This document shows, one piece after another, positions 34,420 through 43,094 of a stretch of DNA of 64,000 bases. Below the pieces are notes generated by a model. It was not told the origin of the DNA, ran no database searches, and saw only the letters and a list, made by a program, of their open reading frames with translations. The DNA lies in the NCBI RefSeq assembly GCF_025961475.1, contig NZ_JAOQNS010000001.1, positions 248,001-312,000 of the forward strand. The letters are read 5' to 3'. Position numbers and translations under genes: made by a program. The stretch is from Rhodobium gokarnense (lineage in GTDB: Bacteria; Pseudomonadota; Alphaproteobacteria; Rhizobiales; Rhodobiaceae). Each line of letters opens with the position of its first letter. Position 1 is the stretch's first letter.

Positions 34420-36189
34420 TCAGATGAAAAGCAGCACCGCGCCGACGGCGACGAGGCCGACCCTCTGCCACCACACCCGCGGCGCGATGATGCCGAAGGA
34501 GATGGCGGAGAGCGCGACGCCGATCTTGACGGCGGCGAGGATCGCCATGAAAGGCGCCGCTGCAAAGCCGATGAGCGCCGGGTTGGCGATCATGCCGAGC
34601 GGGATCAGATAGAGCCCGACGCCGAGAAGCATGGCGCGCCCGGCGACCTTCAGCCAGTCCTCCCCGACCATTCCCGCCGCAATGAAGACCGCGCCGCAGA
34701 CCGGCGGCGTGATGGTCGACAGCAGTGCGAACCAGAACACGAAGAGATGCGCCTGCAGCGGCTCCAGCCCCAGTTCCTGCAGTGCCGGCCCGGCGACGGA
34801 CACGCAGATGACGTAGGCCGCCGTTGTCGGCACCTCCATGCCGAGGATCAGGCAGGCGAGCGCCGTCAGGAGCAGGGCCGGCCACAGCATGTCGCTGGAC
34901 GCCGAGAGGATCAGCGACGTGATCTTGACGCCGAGGCCGGTCTGGCCGAGGACGCCGATGACGATGCTGGCGCACAGGATAATCGAAGCGACGACCGCCA
35001 CCTGCTTGCCGGTGTTGAGCGCGACCTCTTCCAGCCGCGCGACGGTGCGCGGGACCGAGAGCGTCAGCCTTGCGTCGAAGAACAGCATGACGAAGGCGGC
35101 CAGGATGGCGACGCTTGCCGCGTATTGCGGCGTGTAGTCGCCGATGAACATGCGTTCCAGGAGGACGAAGAAGGGGACGGCGAAGAACGCGGTGGTGATC
35201 AGCACGGTCTTCGGCGCCGGCCGGTCGGCCTCCGACAGGCCGGGCAGCTCGTGGCGCTGTGCGAAGGCGTTGATGCCGACCCAGACGGCGAGGAAGTACA
35301 GGATCGCCGGCAGGAAGGCGGCGGCGATGATGCCGGTATAGGGCGTGCCGGTGAGTTCCACCATGACGAAGGCGCCGGCGCCCATCAGCGGTGGCATGAT
35401 CTGGCCGCCGGAGGACGCGACCGCTTCGACCGCACCGGCGAGTGCCGGCGGATAGCCGAGGCGCTTCATGGCCGGCAGGGTGACGGCGCCTGTGGAGGCG
35501 ACATTGGCCGAGGCAGAGCCGGAGATCGAGCCGAAGAGGGCGGAGGACAGCACCGAGACTTTCGCGGCGCCTCCCGTCAGGCGACCGGCCGCGGCAGCGG
35601 CCAAGTTCATAAAACCCTGGCCGGCCTCGCCGGCATTCAGCACGGCGCCCATGATGATGAAGACGGCGACGATGTTGACCGAGATGCCGGTGAGGCTGCC
35701 CCAGACGCCGCCCTCCGCAATGGTCAGCGTGCCGAGGAAGCTGGCGACGGGAAGGCCGGGATGGCCGAATTCGCCGGGCAGATACTGGCCGAGGAGGCCG
35801 TAGGCAAGGGCAAGCGCCGCGACCAGCGGCAGCGGCCAGCCGATGGCCCGGCGCGCCATCTCAAGCACCACCAGCAGCAGCACCGAGGCGATGGCGATCT
35901 GGTAGGTGCCGTAGAGCGAGCCGTACTGGTCGCCGAGGCTTTCCTGATTGACGACGATCCAGGCGCAGCAGAAGAGGCCGGCGGCGAGGAACACGCTGCC
36001 GGTGATGCGGCTTGCCATCCCCTTGGCCGCGAACAGGAACACGAAGGGCAGGGCCAGCATCATGTGGATGGGCCGCGCGATCAGGTTCGGGGCGAGGCCG
36101 TAGAAGATGAGGCCGAGATGGAAGGCAATGGATGCCGCCCCGAGGGCCGCAAAGAAAATGCGGCTCCGGAGCGTCAGGGAATGGATCAC
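34420..36189 (-). CDS. TRAP transporter fused permease, TAXI type
   Basis: A 589-residue protein fusing the small (4-segment) and large (12-segment) TRAP membrane domains, as in TAXI-type systems. Conserved signatures include GSISGSASANVASTGAVTLPAMKRLGYPPALAGAVEA and the repeated hydrophobic helices. It lies 41 bases downstream of a TAXI binding-protein gene in the same direction. TAXI systems are often linked to glutamate, 2-oxoglutarate or other dicarboxylate uptake, but the substrate here is unknown and no enzyme gene adjoins it. Confidence 0.9.
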   Translation of the reverse strand: MIHSLTLRSRIFFAALGAASIAFHLGLIFYGLAPNLIARPIHMMLALPFVFLFAAKGMASRITGSVFLAAGLFCCAWIVVNQESLGDQYGSLYGTYQIAIASVLLLVVLEMARRAIGWPLPLVAALALAYGLLGQYLPGEFGHPGLPVASFLGTLTIAEGGVWGSLTGISVNIVAVFIIMGAVLNAGEAGQGFMNLAAAAAGRLTGGAAKVSVLSSALFGSISGSASANVASTGAVTLPAMKRLGYPPALAGAVEAVASSGGQIMPPLMGAGAFVMVELTGTPYTGIIAAAFLPAILYFLAVWVGINAFAQRHELPGLSEADRPAPKTVLITTAFFAVPFFVLLERMFIGDYTPQYAASVAILAAFVMLFFDARLTLSVPRTVARLEEVALNTGKQVAVVASIILCASIVIGVLGQTGLGVKITSLILSASSDMLWPALLLTALACLILGMEVPTTAAYVICVSVAGPALQELGLEPLQAHLFVFWFALLSTITPPVCGAVFIAAGMVGEDWLKVAGRAMLLGVGLYLIPLGMIANPALIGFAAAPFMAILAAVKIGVALSAISFGIIAPRVWWQRVGLVAVGAVLLFI

Positions 36190-36230
36190 GTTTGGGTACT
36201 CTTAACGGCGGGCGCGGACGGCCGGCCGGA

Positions 36231-37187
36231 TCAGCGGGAGCGTTCGGGCACGGCGATGCCGGCCTCGTCGTAGTACTTCAACGCGCCCGGATGGATCTTG
36301 CCGTAGATGTTGGCGACCATCTCGCCGTCGACGCCCTTCCACCACGGATTGGCGTCGCCCATCTTGGCCTTTTCTTCCCAATAGGTCTTGGTCAGCTCAT
36401 AGGCGGTGGCGTCGTCCATGTCGGTCGTGGTGTAGGCGATCACCGGCAGCGAGGTGGTGACGGTGTCGGTGTCGACACCGGCATAGGTGCCGGCAGGGAT
36501 GACGAGCTTGGTGCGCTTGGTGCGGCCGACCTCGTCGTCGGTCATGGAGATCAGGGTGACGCCGGTGCTGGCAGCGGCCTCGATGACGTTCGGGGCCGGG
36601 TAGGAGCCGGCGGTGACGAAGCCGTCGATCTGCTTGTTCTTCAGCGCGGCAACGGCGGCGTTGAGCTCGACGCTGGCCAGCGCCACCTTGTCCTCAAGGT
36701 CGAAGATCTTCAGATACTTCGCGCCTTCGCGGGCGCCGAACGAGCCCTTGCCGAGGAGGATGCTCTTGCCGGCGAGGTCGGAGATGGACTTGGCGCCGGT
36801 GTCGGCGCGCATGACGAAATGCATGGTCAGGGACGGGATCGGGAAGAGGGCGCGGATCTCGTCGAATTTCGGGTTGGCCTTGCCCTCGAACATCGCCTTG
36901 CCATTGTGGGCGAGCTCGACCAGCGCCGGCGGCGTCGTGAAGACGTAGTTGCCGGTGCGCACGGCCGCTTCCATGACGTTCTGGACCGAGCCCTGGCTCT
37001 CCTCCACGGTGACGATGATGTCGCCGTTGGTGCCGGCCTTGACCGCCTCGGCGATCTGGACGCCCATCTGGTAGTAGGACGACGAAGACTTGGCGGACTT
37101 GTAGGTGACGCGGGTCTCGGCGTTTGCCGTGCCGGCGAGCGCAACGGCGCAGATGCCGGCGACAAGGGCGTGCTTCAGAAGTTTCAT
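36231..37187 (-). CDS. TAXI-family TRAP substrate-binding protein
   Basis: A 318-residue periplasmic protein with a signal peptide (about 1-23, AVALAGTANAE). The fold matches TAXI proteins: YQMGVQIAEAVKA near the start, VQNVMEAAVRTGNYVFTTPP, and a C-terminal WWKGVDGEMVANIYGKIHPGALKYYDEAG. It is the first gene of a two-gene operon with the fused permease. No regulator is adjacent. Confidence 0.9.
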   Translation of the reverse strand: MKLLKHALVAGICAVALAGTANAETRVTYKSAKSSSSYYQMGVQIAEAVKAGTNGDIIVTVEESQGSVQNVMEAAVRTGNYVFTTPPALVELAHNGKAMFEGKANPKFDEIRALFPIPSLTMHFVMRADTGAKSISDLAGKSILLGKGSFGAREGAKYLKIFDLEDKVALASVELNAAVAALKNKQIDGFVTAGSYPAPNVIEAAASTGVTLISMTDDEVGRTKRTKLVIPAGTYAGVDTDTVTTSLPVIAYTTTDMDDATAYELTKTYWEEKAKMGDANPWWKGVDGEMVANIYGKIHPGALKYYDEAGIAVPERSR

Positions 37188-37378
37188 GGGGGCGGTCCTC
37201 CCTGCGGTGTCAGAGCCTTGCGGTGTTCGGCGGCCTGGCGGCGACGGTTATCGCGTTTTTCGCCTGCGCCGTCGCCGGCCGCGGCATGATGGCAGGGCAA
37301 TCTAGTTGGTTTCGTCTGTCGTTGGAACCCGCTGCAAGCCCATGGCTTGCCTGTTGTTCGCCGGGGCGGGGACGCCGG

Positions 37379-38446
37379 TTATCGCGCGGCCGTCTCGGCC
37401 AGCGGCACGAGGTCCTCGCGGCGCCAGCCGATCGTGACCTCGCCGCCGATCGCCAGCGGCTCTGTGACGTCGCCGACGGCGATGATCTGCTGGCCGCCGG
37501 CGCGCACGGCCGAGCGCGTCACGCCGCCGAGGAAGTTGCGGGCCTCAAGCGTGCCGGAGATGGCGATGAGGCCGGTATCGGAGGGGCTCACCGAGACCTG
37601 CTCCTTGCGCAGCATGAAGCGGTGCCTGCCGGGGGCAAGGCCGGAAAAATCGCCGAGCGGGATCGGCGTGCCGTCGGCAAGGGTGCCGCTCCAGCCGTGT
37701 TCGCTGCGGCGCACGGTGATGGTCAGGATGTTGGCGCCGCCGATGAAGTCGGCGGCAAAGACGGTGCCGGGATTGCGGTAGATGCCTTCCGGGCTGTCCT
37801 TTCGCTCGATGCGGCCGGCATTCATCAAGACGACGGTGTCGGCGAGCGCGAGCGCCTCGGTCTGGTCGTGGGTGACGAAGACGGTGGTGAGGCCCAGCGT
37901 CTGGTGCAGGCGCTTCAGCTCGACCTGCATGTCTTCGCGCAGGCGCGCATCGAGGTTGGAGAGCGGCTCGTCGAGGAGGAGCACGTCCGGCTCGGCGACA
38001 ATGGCCCGGGCGAGCGCCACCCGCTGCTGCTGGCCGCCGGAGAGCTGGCGCGGATAACGCCCGCCGAGGTCGTGGAGCTGGACGAGGCCGAGGGCCTCCT
38101 CGACCTTTTCGTCCTGGTCGGTGCGGGGAAGGCCACCCTTCATGCGCAGGGGAAAGCGGACGTTTTCCGTCACTGTCATGTGCGGCAGCAGGGCGTAGCT
38201 CTGGAACATCAGGGCGACGTTGCGCTTTTCCGGCGCCAGCCTCGTCACGTCGCGGCCGGCGATCTCGATGGTCCCGGCGTCGGGCGTCTCAAGGCCGGCG
38301 ATGATGCGCAAAAGCGTGCTCTTGCCGCAGCCGCTGGGGCCGAGGAGCGCGACGAAGTCGCCCCGTTCCGCCGTCAGCGCGATCTCGTGCAGCGCAGTGA
38401 AGGCGCCGAAGGTCTTGGTGGCGGCGGATATGACGAGGTGGCTCAT
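37379..38446 (-). CDS. ABC transporter ATPase (PotA type)
   Basis: A 355-residue ATPase with Walker A GPSGCGKST (36-44), signature LSGGQQQRVALARA, Walker B VLLLDEP and a C-terminal TOBE-like domain. It is the last gene of the minus-strand operon DUF3830, binding protein, PotB-like, PotC-like, PotA-like. The ATG at 38446 gives the usual N-terminus; it lies 17 bases after the permease stop. It powers import of a polyamine-like or organic-acid solute. Confidence 0.9.
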   Translation of the reverse strand: MSHLVISAATKTFGAFTALHEIALTAERGDFVALLGPSGCGKSTLLRIIAGLETPDAGTIEIAGRDVTRLAPEKRNVALMFQSYALLPHMTVTENVRFPLRMKGGLPRTDQDEKVEEALGLVQLHDLGGRYPRQLSGGQQQRVALARAIVAEPDVLLLDEPLSNLDARLREDMQVELKRLHQTLGLTTVFVTHDQTEALALADTVVLMNAGRIERKDSPEGIYRNPGTVFAADFIGGANILTITVRRSEHGWSGTLADGTPIPLGDFSGLAPGRHRFMLRKEQVSVSPSDTGLIAISGTLEARNFLGGVTRSAVRAGGQQIIAVGDVTEPLAIGGEVTIGWRREDLVPLAETAAR

Positions 38447-38463
38447 GGGCTCGGCAACTCCGG

Positions 38464-39261
38464 CTACATGATTTTCGACAGGCCGAAGATGCGGTCGAGC
38501 AGGAGCACGAGGACCGCGGTCATGGCGATCATGATGGTGGACACCGCCGCGACGGACGGGTCGGGGCTGAACTCCAGCGTCGAGTAGATGCGCATCGGCA
38601 GGGTCTCGACGTCGGGGGCGCGCATGAAGAGGGCGACCACCGCGTCGTCGAAGGAGATGTTGAAGGCAAAGAAGGCGCCGGCCGCCATGCCGGTGCGGCA
38701 TTGCGGCAGGATGACGAGGAAATAGCGCTGCCACCAGCGCGCGCCCATCATCCGCGCCGCCTCGTCGAGATGCGGGTCCATGTCGGCGAGAGAGGCCGTC
38801 ACCGTGCGGATCACGTAAGGAAGCGTGATCACCGTGTGGCCGATGACGAGACCGAAGAGGGACGGGCCGTTGCCGTAGATGCTGAAGACCATCAGGAGGC
38901 CGATGGCAAAGATCAGCGAGGGCAGGATCAGCGGCGACAGGAAGAGGGACGAAATGAAGGCGCGTCCGGGAATGCGGAAGCGGGCGAGGGCGAGGGCTGC
39001 CGCGGTGCCGAGGCTGAGCGACAGGGCGACGGTCATGAGCGCGAGCAACAGGCTCGTCCAGGCGGCCGACAGATAGGCGTCGGACTGCAGCACCTCGGCA
39101 TACCAGCGCCCGGACAGCCCGCGCGGCGGGAACACCAGGAACTCGCTCGCCGAGACGGAGCTGGCGACGACGACGACCAGCGGTGCCAGCATGAAGATGG
39201 CAATGGCGATCACGAAGAGGACGGCGAGGGGGCGGACCCAGCCGGGAACGGCGCCGATCAT
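38464..39261 (-). CDS. ABC transporter permease (PotC type)
   Basis: A 265-residue permease with six membrane segments and an EAA loop (LDEAARMMGARWWQRYFLVILPQ). The ATG at 39261 overlaps the previous permease stop by four bases (ATGA). It pairs with the upstream PotB-type permease. Confidence 0.9.
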   Translation of the reverse strand: MIGAVPGWVRPLAVLFVIAIAIFMLAPLVVVVASSVSASEFLVFPPRGLSGRWYAEVLQSDAYLSAAWTSLLLALMTVALSLSLGTAAALALARFRIPGRAFISSLFLSPLILPSLIFAIGLLMVFSIYGNGPSLFGLVIGHTVITLPYVIRTVTASLADMDPHLDEAARMMGARWWQRYFLVILPQCRTGMAAGAFFAFNISFDDAVVALFMRAPDVETLPMRIYSTLEFSPDPSVAAVSTIMIAMTAVLVLLLDRIFGLSKIM

Positions 39262-40112
39262 TGCCGGCCCCCCATGCGCGCCGACGCCATCATGTAGGGC
39301 ACGATGAGCGCCAGCGTGGCGGCAAGGAGCGTGACGGAAAGGACGGCGGCAAAGTTCCAGTCGAAGGAGCCGGTGACCTGCTGGTAGATGCTGCCGGCCA
39401 TCACCGGAAGGCGGACGCCGCCGACCAGCGACGGGGTGATGAAGGAACTGATGGAGAGCGCAAAGACCAGCAGCGAGCCGGAGACGAGGCCGGGCACCGA
39501 CAGCGGCAGGGTGACGTGCCAGAGCGCCCGGAAGAAGCCGGCGCCCATGGTGCGGACCGCGCGGTCGAGGTCGGGCGGGATCCTGTTGAGGCTGCCGAGC
39601 GTCGTCAGCACCAGGAAGGGGAGAAGCACCTGGACCATGGCGACGACGATGCCGGCCTCCGTGTGCATCAGCGATATCTGCCGATCGATGAGGCCGAGGC
39701 TCTTCAGCGCCCAGCTCAGCCCGCCGCCGGGGCCGAGGATGACGAGCCAGCCGAAGGTGCGGATGACGACGCTGGTCATCAGCGGCAGCACGATGAGGAC
39801 GATGAGGAGGCGGCGCACGCCCGGGCCGGCCCGCGACATGATGACGGCGAGCGGAAAGCCGATGACGAGGCTTGAGGCGGTGATGACGATGGAGAGCGCG
39901 AAGGTGCGCCAGGCGACGCCGAGATAGAAGTCGTCGGCGACGAGCTTGCGGTAGTGCTCCAGCGTCAGGCCGTCGGCAAGGCCGCCCTTGCCGAGGAAGC
40001 TGAGAACCAGCATCTGGAAGGCGGGAAAGAAGAAGGCGAGCACCAGGAAGGCGACGCCCGGCGACAACAGGAAGAAGGGCTCGCGCCACTGGGCCGTGCC
40101 ACCCCTCGCCAT
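39258..40112 (-). CDS. ABC transporter permease (PotB type)
   Basis: A 284-residue permease with six membrane segments; the EAA loop is replaced by the diverged but alignable LDRAVRTMGAGFFRALWHVTLPL. It follows the binding-protein gene after a 122-base gap holding a very stable hairpin, and it overlaps the PotC-type gene. Confidence 0.88.
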   Translation of the reverse strand: MARGGTAQWREPFFLLSPGVAFLVLAFFFPAFQMLVLSFLGKGGLADGLTLEHYRKLVADDFYLGVAWRTFALSIVITASSLVIGFPLAVIMSRAGPGVRRLLIVLIVLPLMTSVVIRTFGWLVILGPGGGLSWALKSLGLIDRQISLMHTEAGIVVAMVQVLLPFLVLTTLGSLNRIPPDLDRAVRTMGAGFFRALWHVTLPLSVPGLVSGSLLVFALSISSFITPSLVGGVRLPVMAGSIYQQVTGSFDWNFAAVLSVTLLAATLALIVPYMMASARMGGRQ

Positions 40113-40152
40113 GCCAGTTCTCTCCTCCTAACGCGTCCGAAACGGCGGAAAT

Positions 40153-40178
40153 GCGGGGTGCCGGTGTCGGCACCCCGC
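40153..40178. promoter_or_regulatory. 11-bp perfect stem-loop between binding-protein and permease genes
   Basis: GCGGGGTGCCG (40153-40163), loop GTGT, CGGCACCCCGC (40168-40178). It lies just downstream of the binding-protein stop and upstream of the permease start on the minus strand. With no T-run it probably protects or partially terminates the binding-protein mRNA, favouring excess binding protein. Confidence 0.6.
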
Positions 40179-40234
40179 CAGAGTGCGGCCTAAGGCAATA
40201 CGCGACAACATTCGCACCTCGGGCCGATCACCGG

Positions 40235-41275
40235 TTATCTGGCGATGGCCCGTGTCCAGGCCTCGTTCCACTCCGGCTTGTTCTTGGAAATCGTCTCCGC
40301 ATCGAAGGTGACGAGCTTTGCTGCGGCTTCCTCGCCGACGGTCACTTCCGCGGCGACGTCGTCGGGCAATTCGACCGTCCTGTTGGTCGGCGAATAGCGA
40401 AGGGCCTCGGCCCAGCCCCTGGAAGCCTCGGCGCGGATCGAGAAGTCGATGAATTTCAGCGCCAGCTCCCGGTTCGGGCGACCGGCGACCAGGTTGACCG
40501 TGATCGGCGCGATGACGCCGCCTTCCTTCGGCAGCGTGAACTTCACCGGCAGGCCGGCCTTGGTCAGCGTGTAGGCGTAGTCCTGGGCATAGGGCGCGAT
40601 CCAGGCGTTGCCTTGCGCGAAGTTCTGCTGGATCTCGGGCGACTTGGCGACGATCGTGGAGGTCGGCAGGATCGACTTGATGAAGTCGAGGCCCGGGGTG
40701 ATGTCGTCGAGCGTGCCGCCCGCGACCTTGTTGATCATCAGCATGCCGAGCATGCCGTAGGTGTTGCCGGCCGCATCGGTCAGGAGCACGTGGTCGGCAT
40801 AGGCCGGGTCGGCGAGGTCCTTCCAGGAGGTGGGGGCCTCGGGCACCGCCTCGGTATTGTAGAGGAGGCCGATGACGGCGGTCGAATACATCGGGCCGAC
40901 GCCCTTATCGAGGCCCGCCACGGCAAAGGGGTACATCTCGTCGTAATGGGTCAGTTCTTCCGGCTTGATCGGCGCCAGCAGCCCTTCGGCCGCGGCCGTC
41001 GTCTCCAGGCCGCCGGAGAAATGCACCACGTCGAACTGCGGGTTGTCCTTCTGGGCGCGGAGCTGGGCGAGGGTGTCGCTGGAATAGGCGGTGATGACCT
41101 TGACCTTGACGCCGTATTCCTCCTCGAACGGGGTGATGACCAGGTCGCGGTGGGTCTTTTCGTAGGAACCGCCGAAGGAATTGATGACCAGCGTTTCCTC
41201 GGCGAGGGCCGCCGAGCCCATCAGGGTCGCGGCGGCGACGGCGAGCGCGGCGCCGATGCCGAGCTGCTTGTTCAT
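40235..41275 (-). CDS. ABC transporter substrate-binding protein (PotD type)
   Basis: A 346-residue periplasmic binding protein with a signal peptide (about 1-25, MGSAALAEE). The mature start LVINSFGGSYEKTHRDLVITPFEE is typical of family 1 spermidine/putrescine-like receptors. The ATG at 41275 (MNKQLGIG) is chosen over an upstream frame. It lies 52 bases downstream of the DUF3830 gene and upstream of the permeases; the ligand is unknown. Confidence 0.9.
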   Translation of the reverse strand: MNKQLGIGAALAVAAATLMGSAALAEETLVINSFGGSYEKTHRDLVITPFEEEYGVKVKVITAYSSDTLAQLRAQKDNPQFDVVHFSGGLETTAAAEGLLAPIKPEELTHYDEMYPFAVAGLDKGVGPMYSTAVIGLLYNTEAVPEAPTSWKDLADPAYADHVLLTDAAGNTYGMLGMLMINKVAGGTLDDITPGLDFIKSILPTSTIVAKSPEIQQNFAQGNAWIAPYAQDYAYTLTKAGLPVKFTLPKEGGVIAPITVNLVAGRPNRELALKFIDFSIRAEASRGWAEALRYSPTNRTVELPDDVAAEVTVGEEAAAKLVTFDAETISKNKPEWNEAWTRAIAR

Positions 41276-41327
41276 GACTGTCGTCCTTTTCGCGTTTGCA
41301 CCAATGGCGTTCATTCAAAAGACCGCT

Positions 41328-41801
41328 CTAAAGGCGGCCGATCTCGATCGTCTTGATCCCTTCCGTCCGGGTGGTCCGGCAGGCGTTCGCGAACTCCTCA
41401 AGGCCGGACGTGATCTTTCCGAACATGTTGCAGGGCGTCCAGCCGAGGGGGCCGTGGATGCGCGCGCCGGCATCGTAGAAGACGCCGATCTCCCAGAGTT
41501 CGTCGGTCAGGCCTTTCATGACGTTCTTGCCCTGGTAGAACCACAGGCACTCGCCGGCCTCCGGGAAGCAGGTCTGGTTTTCCGCCGGGATCGCCGTCGG
41601 ATCGAAGGTCTGGGCCTCTTGCGGCAGGCCCATCATGATCTCCGGGCCGGCGAACATGGCGTGGATGGCGGTGATACGGACCGGGTTTGCCAGCGCGTTC
41701 CACAGCGTCTCGCAGGTGGTCGGCGCGTTTTCCTCGTAGAGGGTGATGATGCCGCGGGCGCGGCTGTCGACGAATTCGATGTAGAGCTGGCGTCCCGGCA
41801 T
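41328..41801 (-). CDS. DUF3830 family protein (cyclophilin-like fold)
   Basis: A 157-residue protein without signal peptide or membrane segment, matching the DUF3830 cyclophilin-like family: IEFVDSRARGIITLYEENAPTTCETLW near the start and FYDAGARIHGPLGWTPCNMFGKI near the end. These proteins often sit beside transporters and amidohydrolases; their activity is not established. Here it is the first gene of the PotD/B/C/A-type operon and divergent from a LysR gene, so it is likely tied to the imported compound. Confidence 0.78.
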   Translation of the reverse strand: MPGRQLYIEFVDSRARGIITLYEENAPTTCETLWNALANPVRITAIHAMFAGPEIMMGLPQEAQTFDPTAIPAENQTCFPEAGECLWFYQGKNVMKGLTDELWEIGVFYDAGARIHGPLGWTPCNMFGKITSGLEEFANACRTTRTEGIKTIEIGRL

Positions 41802-41895
41802 GCTTTTCGCGGACCTCCGATGGGCTTTGCGGCTTCTGGTTTTCGCCGGAAACGGGGCCGGCGGGACAAATCGTTGCACCTCGTCGATAAAACGT

Positions 41896-41937
41896 CGAAT
41901 TAAATAAACGAATTTCGTGATAGATTGAATTTATCAC
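41896..41937. promoter_or_regulatory. LysR-type box and CGAATT direct repeats
   Basis: GTGATA-N9-TATCAC (41917-41937) contains the LTTR signature T-N11-A (T41921, A41933) and ends 21 bases before the LysR start. A direct repeat of CGAATT (41896-41901, 41909-41914) lies just beside it. The whole block is AT-rich and placed between the divergent LysR and DUF3830 genes, as expected for LTTR recognition and activation sites. Confidence 0.65.
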
Positions 41938-41958
41938 ATATGCCTTCCGGAGCCCGCC

Positions 41959-42885
41959 ATGGACCGGCCCGTGCCGCACCCGACCGTCGCCTCGGCGCTG
42001 ACGCTGAAGAATCTGAGGACGTTCTACTGGCTCGCGCGCTACCGCAACTACCACGCGGTGGCGCGCTATCTGAACGTCACCCAGCCGGCGATCTCCTCGC
42101 GCATCTCCTCGCTGGAGGAGGTGCTGGGCGTCCGGCTCTTTTCCCGCGACAACCAGTCGGTGGAACTGACGCCGGAGGGCCACGAGGCGCTACGCCTCAC
42201 CGAGATCGTGCTCGACAATGCCGACACGCTCGCCGAGCGGTTCTCCCGCTCGCGCGACCCGTCCGGCTTGGTGCGCATCGGCGTCGTGGAGACGGTGGCG
42301 CGGACCTGGCTGCCGGGGCTCCTCAAGGCCCTGCAGGAGCGCTATCCGAACATCGAGCTGGAGATCACGACCGAGAGCACCTCGCTGCTCCATGCGATGC
42401 TGAAATCCTCGGCCATCTCCATGTGCGTCTCCATGGCGCCGGCGGAGCTCTCCGACGTTTCCAACGAGGAGATCTGCCGCTACGGCATGGAGTGGGTGGC
42501 CGATCCGCGCATTTTCGATGCGGGCCACGTCCATACGCTCGCCGAGCTGATCCGGCTGCCGCTGATCGGCTATCTCGCCAACAGCCCGCCGGGGGATTTC
42601 CTCGACCGCTATTTCGGCGACGCCTATCGCGACAGGACCGTCCACAACAGCACCAACTCCATGTCGACGATGATCTGGCTCGCCGAGAACGGCCTCGGCA
42701 TCGCCGCCATCCCGCCCGTCGCCGTCGCCCAGCACCTTAAGGACGGGCGGCTGGCGATCATTGCGACCGAGACGCCGATGGAGCCGGTGTCCTTCTTCCT
42801 CAACCACCGCACGCGGCCGCTGTCGCCGGTCACCAAGGCGGTGAAGGCGCTGATCGTGGAGATGGCCGAGAGCTACCGGGCATAG
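41959..42885 (+). CDS. LysR-family transcriptional regulator
   Basis: A 308-residue LTTR with an HTH at about 14-75 (YLNVTQPAISSRISSLEEVLGVRLF) and an effector domain. It is divergent from the DUF3830/ABC operon with a T-N11-A box in between, the classic layout for an LTTR controlling its neighbour. The coinducer is probably the imported solute. Confidence 0.9.
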   Translation: MDRPVPHPTVASALTLKNLRTFYWLARYRNYHAVARYLNVTQPAISSRISSLEEVLGVRLFSRDNQSVELTPEGHEALRLTEIVLDNADTLAERFSRSRDPSGLVRIGVVETVARTWLPGLLKALQERYPNIELEITTESTSLLHAMLKSSAISMCVSMAPAELSDVSNEEICRYGMEWVADPRIFDAGHVHTLAELIRLPLIGYLANSPPGDFLDRYFGDAYRDRTVHNSTNSMSTMIWLAENGLGIAAIPPVAVAQHLKDGRLAIIATETPMEPVSFFLNHRTRPLSPVTKAVKALIVEMAESYRA

Positions 42886-43014
42886 TTCCTACCTTCGGCA
42901 ACGGCAGTGACTGCCGGCGCGCTTCTGCAACCTTCTGCCCAATCCCCGGTCATTGCCGCCTCGAACGGCGCCGCTTTTTTCGGCTCTGTGCCTAGCGCTG
43001 CGCCAATTCATTCA

Positions 43015-43032
43015 AAGTCCTCTATAGGACTT
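43015..43032. promoter_or_regulatory. GntR operator, copy 1
   Basis: Inverted repeat AAGTCCT (43015-43021), spacer CTAT, AGGACTT (43026-43032), a perfect 7-base-arm palindrome 63 bases before the GntR start. A second copy lies 55 bases further on. Confidence 0.65.
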
Positions 43033-43069
43033 GACTCGTTTTTTTGGCGGCCATAGCGTTTCCATCATC

Positions 43070-43086
43070 AAGTCCTCAAAAGGACA
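43070..43086. promoter_or_regulatory. GntR operator, copy 2
   Basis: AAGTCCT (43070-43076), spacer CAAA, AGGACA (43081-43086); same arms as copy 1 with one outer mismatch. It ends eight bases before the GntR start, so binding would block transcription or translation of the regulator and the operon behind it. Confidence 0.65.
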
Positions 43087-43094
43087 TTGTCCGT

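Noticed and set aside
34747-36273. A 508-codon plus-strand frame opposite the TAXI fused permease
   Set aside because: Asp/Gly/Gln/Arg-rich composition without motifs; antisense shadow of a membrane protein gene.
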